A program made the translations under genes and the position numbers. DNA of 64,000 bases from Acidobacteriota bacterium (GTDB lineage Bacteria > Acidobacteriota > Thermoanaerobaculia > Thermoanaerobaculales > Thermoanaerobaculaceae), in assembly GCA_003158745.1 (NCBI GenBank), contig PMLC01000163.1:106382-170381 (forward strand), in the 5' to 3' direction. Each line of letters opens with the position of its first letter. Positions within the stretch are counted from its first letter, which is position 1. Shown here piece after piece: positions 59,584 to 64,000 of the stretch. Under the pieces are notes generated by a model. That model was not told the origin of the DNA. It was given only the letters and a program-made list of their open reading frames with translations, and searched no databases.

Positions 59584-59859
59584 GGAGCCTGTTCGAGCTG
59601 TCGGGTGTGGTCACCTTGCGAACCCCGTGGGGCGAGATGCAAGGCGCTACGACGAAGGCGATGCTCACACCATCGGCGAGGAGCCGCAACAGGCCAGATG
59701 GCCCCGCGCCGCCGGAACCGCTGCAGGCACTGGGGTATTGCGGGCGCATGCTGCGTTGCTCGCCGTCGACGATGCTCGGGCATCGAATTCCTCTTCGCGC
59801 CTTGTCTGCGTCTCGCAAGCCCCCTGCGCGCGACGCGCCCCATTACTCGGACAGGCTCC
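59584..59859. mobile_element. MITE-like element, about 276 bp, with 14-bp terminal inverted repeats
   Basis: Left end GGAGCCTGTTCGAG (59584-59597) and right end CTCGGACAGGCTCC (59846-59859) are inverted copies with one mismatch. The inside shows no credible gene; a minus-strand open frame lies within it but has no family similarity I can name. Read from the right, GGAGCCTGTCCGAGTAATGGG resembles the element in the valS leader. No transposase is present, so a non-autonomous element or a decayed remnant is likely. Target-site duplications were not evident. It sits between the B12-binding gene and the OPT transporter. Confidence 0.6.
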
Positions 59860-59925
59860 AAGCGCCTTGCTTTTTGGAGCGGACCGCCCGTAAGCTCGCG
59901 CGTCGTCTTCTGGAGGGACCGCCCA

Positions 59926-61974
59926 ATGGAGACCACCCACCGCACGCTTCCTGAGAACGCGTACCGCAAGCTGGAGGCCGGCGAGACCTACGTTCCGGTC
60001 GTGCCTGCGGGGGAACGGGTGCCAGAATGGACTTTTCGGTCCGTAAGTGTTGGACTTGTAATGGCGGCAGTTTTCTCCGCAGCCGCCGCCTTCCTCGGCT
60101 TCAAGGTAGGTCAGGTGTTTGAGGCGGCAATCCCTATTGCCATCCTCGCTGTCGGCCTCGGTATGGTCTTCCGCAGGCGCTCGACCCTTCTCGAGAACGT
60201 GATCATCCAGTCGATTGGCGCCGCCTCCGGATTGATCGTTGCCGGCTCCATATTCACCATTCCTGGTTTGTTCATTCTCGGCCTCCCGGTCAACTTGTTC
60301 AAGCTCTTCCTGGTCGCCCTCCTGGGGGGAATACTCGGTGTGCTGTTCCTGATCCCCCTTCGGCGATACTTCGTGCGCGACATGCACGGCGACTTGCCGT
60401 TCCCGGAGGCGACCGCGACCACCGAGGTGCTTGTCGCCGGCGAGGCCGGTGGCAAGCAGGCCAAGGTGCTTGTCATTGCAGCCACCGTAGGCGGCCTGTT
60501 CGACTTCTCGATCATCCATTTTTCCGCCTTTGCGGAGATTTTCACGACTCGCTCGGTTCCCATCTTGCGTGGACTCGCCGAGAAGACGAGACTGGTGTTC
60601 CGTCTCGACGTTCTTGCCTCGATCCTCGGCCTCGGCTACATCATCGGCCTGCGATATGCGGCCGTGATCTGCGCCGGTTCGTTCGTCTCCTGGTTCCTTT
60701 TGGTCCCGCTCATCGGCTACTTCGGAGGTTCCCTGGCCACGCCGCTGGGTTCCTTTGCCCAGGGCAAGCTGATCGCACAGATGGATGCGCTGACCGTGTT
60801 CAAGACGTATGTCCGCCTGATTGGAATCGGAGGCATCGCGTGCGCCGGACTGCTCGGGATCCTGCGCAGCTGGCGCATCGTCGTGTCTGCTTTTGGACTC
60901 GGTTTTCGTGAGCTCTTCGGTAAGAAGGCCACGACACTAACGGTTGTTGACCGAACCGACCGCGACATTTCAATGAAATTCGTGCTGGGTGGCCTCGCCG
61001 TTCTCGCGGTCGCGATGTTCGTCTTCTTCGCGACGGGCGTGCTCGGAGACCAGAAGCGGCCGCTGCTTCTGACCCTCATCGCTGTTGCTGTGGTCCTTGG
61101 GATCTCGTTCCTCTTTACCACGGTAGCCGCGCAGGCGACGGCTACTGTCGGGAGCAACCCGGTATCTGGCATGACCCTTATGACGCTCATCCTCGCCTGC
61201 GTCGTTCTGGTCAACGCCGGACTGTCCGGCCCATCAGGCATGCTCGCGGCCCTTTTGATTGGCGGCGTCGTGTGCACCGCACTTTCGACCGTGGGTGGGT
61301 TCGTCACCGACCTCAAGATCGGCTACTGGACAGGCGCGACGCCCGCCGTGCAGGAACGCTCCAAGATGCTCGGCTCACTGGTTGCCGCCCTCACCGTTGG
61401 CTCTGTGATATTGCTCTTGAACCAGGTCTATGGATTCGTCGAGACACCTCAGACGCCCTCTCCGCTGCCGGCTCCTCAGGCGAACGCCATGGCAACAGTG
61501 GTCAAGGTCATGCTCTCCAAGGAGCCGGCACCGTGGATCCTCTACGGGGTCGGGGCGCTGCTCATCCTTGCCCTACAGATGGTGAAGGTGCCGGCGTTGC
61601 CCTTCGCGCTTGGAATGTACCTGCCCCTAGAACTGAACACGCCCCTGCTTGCAGGCGGCATCATCGCCCACTTCGTTGCGAAGTCCGCCAAGGGAAATAC
61701 CAAGCTCGAACAAGCCCGCAACAACCGGGGGACCCTGATCGCGTCGGGCTTCATTGCCGGCGGCGCCGTCATGGGTGTTGTGGCCGCTCTGCTCAAGTGG
61801 ATGTCCCAGGGATTTACGCTGCCTTACTTCCAGTGGCACGTCAAAGCCGACCTCGGCGTTGACCTTCTCAGAAACGGAGAAGGCACAAGCTCGGAACTAT
61901 TCGCCCTTGCTCTCTATCTCGCTCTTGCCGCTTACATGTTCTTCGACGCCAAGCGCGCCAAAGTGGAGCAGTAG
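59926..61974 (+). CDS. OPT family oligopeptide transporter
   Basis: 682 residues from the ATG at 59926 with GGAGGG eight bases upstream. About 14-16 membrane helices. Family features: ERVPEWTFRSVSVGLVMAAV at the front, SAAAAFLGFKVGQVFEAAIP, DLPFPEATATTEVLVAGEAG, PVSGMTLMTLILACVVLVNA and the late LPFALGMYLPLELNTPLLAG. OPT proteins are proton symporters of peptides, siderophore- or metal-chelates. The bacterial substrate is usually unknown. It stands alone in its transcript. Confidence 0.93.
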   Translation: METTHRTLPENAYRKLEAGETYVPVVPAGERVPEWTFRSVSVGLVMAAVFSAAAAFLGFKVGQVFEAAIPIAILAVGLGMVFRRRSTLLENVIIQSIGAASGLIVAGSIFTIPGLFILGLPVNLFKLFLVALLGGILGVLFLIPLRRYFVRDMHGDLPFPEATATTEVLVAGEAGGKQAKVLVIAATVGGLFDFSIIHFSAFAEIFTTRSVPILRGLAEKTRLVFRLDVLASILGLGYIIGLRYAAVICAGSFVSWFLLVPLIGYFGGSLATPLGSFAQGKLIAQMDALTVFKTYVRLIGIGGIACAGLLGILRSWRIVVSAFGLGFRELFGKKATTLTVVDRTDRDISMKFVLGGLAVLAVAMFVFFATGVLGDQKRPLLLTLIAVAVVLGISFLFTTVAAQATATVGSNPVSGMTLMTLILACVVLVNAGLSGPSGMLAALLIGGVVCTALSTVGGFVTDLKIGYWTGATPAVQERSKMLGSLVAALTVGSVILLLNQVYGFVETPQTPSPLPAPQANAMATVVKVMLSKEPAPWILYGVGALLILALQMVKVPALPFALGMYLPLELNTPLLAGGIIAHFVAKSAKGNTKLEQARNNRGTLIASGFIAGGAVMGVVAALLKWMSQGFTLPYFQWHVKADLGVDLLRNGEGTSSELFALALYLALAAYMFFDAKRAKVEQ

Positions 61975-61998
61975 ACCCATCGGTCTCCCAAGGGTCGG

Positions 61999-62868
61999 TC
62001 ACTTCGGACCAGGTTGCTCTTGGGGCGGGACTTGCGGCGCCGTGCCGAGGGTTGTGGGCGGCACCACCCCCATGACGTTCGGCGCATACGTGTTGGGAGA
62101 AGCGGTGGGAGGCTTTGTCGACGCAGTCTTTGGCCCCGGGGATGCGCCGGCCCCAGCGGGCTGCGGCTTCGAGCCGGACGGCGCTGGGCTCACGCCCGGC
62201 GTCGGAACCGACTTGATTTCCTGCCAGTTGAGATCGACGGCGACCTGCAACGGCTCTCCCTCCATCGTCACCCCTGCCGTGATCGTTCCCTGCTTCCCCG
62301 GCTCGAGTTTGCCCGGTAGGGTCCCGGCACCGCTGGCAACGGGCTTGCCCGCCTGGTCGAGGATGCGGACCACGGCGCTCACACTTTGAACCGTGGCCTT
62401 CCCCTGGTTCGCCACAGTGGCAGTTATCTGCCACTGGCCTTTCCCGGTCATCTTCTTGTCGTAGCTGACCAGGACCACCTGACTGCCCAGATCGACCTGC
62501 TCCTCCTTCTTTTCAGCGTCCGCTTCTTCGCCGGCGGCTTCAATATGCGTGACATCGGCGTCCGTCACAACCAGCGCCCCGCTCCTGGCAGACGATTTCG
62601 CCCCCAGGAACGGGCTGTGCGGCCCCGAGTCGGCCATGGGCTGGGGCGGCGGCGCCTTTTCGCCGTTGGCCGCGCTCGTGGCCACGAGGTTGACGGTTGT
62701 GACCGGGTAGGACTCGCGCCGACCGTTGGCGTATTGGACGGTTACATAACTGGCGTTCACCGTGTAGCTCGCGACGTCCAGCCGCTTTCCGCCCGAAAGC
62801 ACAACGATGACCGCGTGTGCTTCCACGGCCACGACCAACGCAGCAAGGAGCATCACAAGTCTCTTCAC
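61999..62868 (-). CDS. Secreted protein with FxLYD-like domain
   Basis: 289 residues from the GTG at 62868 (GGAGG upstream). Signal peptide RLVMLLAALVVAVEAHA. Residues 20-60 form a small beta domain (VLSGGKRLDVASYTVNASYV, TVQYANGRRESYPVTTVNL). The central section (about 125-205) reads like a FxLYD/DUF3426-type beta sandwich (ITATVANQGKATVQSVSAVV, GKLEPGKQGTITAGVTME). The last 75 residues are Pro-, Ala- and Ser-rich and disordered. Function unknown; it lies next to the OmpA-like lipoprotein gene but behind its terminator. Confidence 0.7.
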   Translation of the reverse strand: MKRLVMLLAALVVAVEAHAVIVVLSGGKRLDVASYTVNASYVTVQYANGRRESYPVTTVNLVATSAANGEKAPPPQPMADSGPHSPFLGAKSSARSGALVVTDADVTHIEAAGEEADAEKKEEQVDLGSQVVLVSYDKKMTGKGQWQITATVANQGKATVQSVSAVVRILDQAGKPVASGAGTLPGKLEPGKQGTITAGVTMEGEPLQVAVDLNWQEIKSVPTPGVSPAPSGSKPQPAGAGASPGPKTASTKPPTASPNTYAPNVMGVVPPTTLGTAPQVPPQEQPGPK

Positions 62869-62975
62869 CTCGCACCTCCGAAGCTCGTCACGACCATGAT
62901 AGTGCTCCGTGGCGGAATCGGCCATGGGTATCCGCCGCACGAGACACGCTCAGAAGTCCTGCAACCGGCGCAGAC

Positions 62976-63013
62976 AAAGCAAAGGCGCCCCAGCTCAGAA
63001 CCACCGGGGCGCC
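62976..63013 (-). terminator. Rho-independent terminator of the OmpA-like gene
   Basis: On the minus strand, GGCGCCCC (63013-63006) pairs with GGGGCGCC (62991-62984) across a 14-nt loop and is followed by TTTGCTTT. It starts 28 nt after the stop of the OmpA-like gene. Confidence 0.75.
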
Positions 63014-63041
63014 CGAATCAGGCTATCCGATCTCTTGAGGA

Positions 63042-63683
63042 TCAGTAGAGAACCACGAGCGTCACGCGGCGGTTCTTCGCGCGCCCGTCCGCGGTCTTGT
63101 TGTCCGCGATCGGCTTGTACTTTCCGTAGGAAACCGCGTTCATCCGGTGCAACGGGAAACCGTGCTGCATGTTCAAGTACTGGAGGACTGACTCGGCGCG
63201 GGTCTGGCCGAGCCCGAGGTTGACCTTCTCGGAACCGATGCCGTCGGTGTGGCCCTGAACCTCGATGTAGACGTTCTTGTTCTCGTCCTTCACCCGCTTC
63301 GCGAACGCATCGAGCGCGGCCTTGGCCTCGGCCGACAGGTCACTCTTGTTGAAGCCGAAGTGCACTGCCTCGTCGGTCAGGGTCACCTCGAACAGGAAGC
63401 CGTGATTCGCCAGCTTGTTCGCCTCGTTGGCGCGAGCCAGCGCTTCCTTGGTGGTGTCCGAGAGCTTCGCGATCTGGTCGTTCTGCATCGCGTCGGACTT
63501 CTTCAGGTTCGTGACGTCCATCTGGGTCGCTTCGACCTGCTTCTGGACCTCACCGATCTTGGCGTCCGAACCCTTGGTTGCGGCCGCTACCTGCTCCTGA
63601 ACGTAGGTCTTGGTGGCGCAACCGGTTACGCCGAGAGTGACAACCAACCCCACCGCAAGAACAACCCACAACGACTTTCTCAT
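63042..63683 (-). CDS. OmpA/Pal-family peptidoglycan-binding lipoprotein
   Basis: 213 residues from an ATG with GGGAGG seven bases upstream. Signal peptide and lipobox (VTLGVTGC), then a coiled coil (about 30-90: KIGEVQKQVEATQMDVTNLK, IAKLSDTTKEALARANEANK), and a C-terminal OmpA domain: VHFGFNKSDLSAEAKAALDA, EVQGHTDGIGSEKVNLGLGQ and the GRAKNRRVTLVV end with the peptidoglycan-binding Asp and Arg. It probably anchors the outer membrane to the cell wall, like an Lpp/Pal hybrid. Strong promoter and terminator suggest high expression. Confidence 0.93.
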   Translation of the reverse strand: MRKSLWVVLAVGLVVTLGVTGCATKTYVQEQVAAATKGSDAKIGEVQKQVEATQMDVTNLKKSDAMQNDQIAKLSDTTKEALARANEANKLANHGFLFEVTLTDEAVHFGFNKSDLSAEAKAALDAFAKRVKDENKNVYIEVQGHTDGIGSEKVNLGLGQTRAESVLQYLNMQHGFPLHRMNAVSYGKYKPIADNKTADGRAKNRRVTLVVLY

Positions 63684-63745
63684 GAGATTCCTCCCTTTGC
63701 TCCAACTTTCGCCCTGTTTTGAATCGCTCTCACATCAACAGCCGC

Positions 63746-63776
63746 GTTATAGCACAGCATTCCCTTGACCTGTCAA
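63746..63776 (-). promoter_or_regulatory. Strong sigma-70-like promoter of the OmpA-like gene
   Basis: TTGACA (63776-63771), a 19-nt spacer and TATAAC (63751-63746) preceded by TGC (an extended -10). The start of transcription would be near 63739, giving a 55-nt leader that ends in GGGAGG. The long spacer is offset by the consensus hexamers. Confidence 0.7.
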
Positions 63777-63793
63777 GTCCTGCCGAGTCCCTC

Positions 63794-64000
63794 TCAAGGG
63801 AGTGTCCCGCGGTACCCCTGGCGCGCAGAGACTGCGTACCCACCGTCGACGCGAACGTCGAGCTTTCTCCACTTGACGCTTCCCAGGCCGGAGGGCTCGA
63901 ACGTGATGATGTATCGCATTGTGAGCTCCTGCCGCAGGTCCCGAGCGAACTGCGGGAGCTTGGCGGCCATGTCAACCCGCAGATACCGGGCGCCCGAGGC
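63794..64000 (-). CDS. C-terminus of a VWFA-related acidobacterial domain protein, cut by window edge
   Basis: 68 codons to the TGA at 63794, open at the right edge. The text LRQELTMRYIITFEPSGLGS, VKWRKLDVRVDG and the end VSARQGYRGTLP match the last strands of the VWFA-related acidobacterial domain (compare LRSQYLLAYTSTSEARP and VRTISGYYPGG in the gene at 27567-30083). This is therefore a second protein of that family, running in from the right. Nothing can be said of its N-terminus. It is upstream of the OmpA-like gene but separated from it by that gene's own promoter. Confidence 0.8.
   Translation of the reverse strand, partial: ASGARYLRVDMAAKLPQFARDLRQELTMRYIITFEPSGLGSVKWRKLDVRVDGGYAVSARQGYRGTLP

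Noticed and set aside
59549-59818. An 89-codon open frame on the minus strand inside the MITE-like element
   Set aside because: Composition and lack of any family motif suggest chance; the frame starts and ends without regard to the element's ends.
1-64000. CRISPR arrays, rRNA, tRNA genes, prophage or toxin-antitoxin modules
   Set aside because: No regularly spaced repeats, no cloverleaf or rRNA-like text, and no integrase, phage or toxin motifs were seen in either strand by eye; a covariance-model scan would be the decisive test for tRNAs.

Overview
The window is GC-rich, gene-dense bacterial chromosome of ordinary core character, with no phage, plasmid, CRISPR or rRNA genes seen. Two genes carry the VWFA-related domain typical of Acidobacteriota, one behind a GWxTD-like N-terminus. 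Together with the double-membrane features (Mla lipid transport, TolC, an OmpA/Pal lipoprotein), these point to an Acidobacteriota member; the class cannot be told from sequence reading alone.

Layout. 1-9844: a 5-oxoprolinase B/C fusion running off the left edge, a barrel-like secreted protein, two SAM methyltransferases, 1-pyrroline-5-carboxylate dehydrogenase, and a minus-strand cassette of carbamoyltransferase, SxtJ-like protein, DUF5989 microprotein and SGNH hydrolase. 10272-15087: three overlapping genes with four family-2 glycosyltransferase domains, probably surface glycan synthesis. 15111-18378: a DUF3467 protein, then a minus-strand group of cysteine desulfurase, FHA/zinc-ribbon protein and MnmA (tRNA 2-thiolation). 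18415-27582: plus-strand run dnaB, mlaE, mlaF, mlaD, radA, a HEAT-repeat protein and an HD-GYP protein, mostly with overlapping or closely spaced ends.

27567-33789: minus-strand aromatic amino acid decarboxylase, secreted proline-iminopeptidase-like hydrolase, MidA-like methyltransferase and GWxTD/VWA protein. 33895-39265: a TetR-controlled exporter operon (TolC, HlyD, two ABC-2 permeases) with no ATPase. 39266-55834: fifteen tightly packed minus-strand genes (larB, aroB, valS, birA, coaX, an unknown gene, a TrmA/RlmD-family gene, comEC, miaA, hfq, a TPR lipoprotein, a Crp-like regulator, pgsA-like, an M24 peptidase, nadA). 55848-64000: alr, a DUF5924/DUF2914 membrane protein, tpx, a frameshifted LpdD-like gene, a B12-binding subunit, an OPT transporter, a FxLYD-like secreted protein, an OmpA/Pal lipoprotein and the C-terminus of a second VWA protein.

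The least explained signals are non-coding. Two related inverted-repeat elements resembling MITEs lie upstream of valS and of the OPT transporter. A different long inverted repeat lies between the convergent DUF3467 and mnmA genes. Seven start codons have a TANNNT box 6-8 nt upstream and no Shine-Dalgarno sequence, which suggests leaderless transcription of the first genes of several operons.
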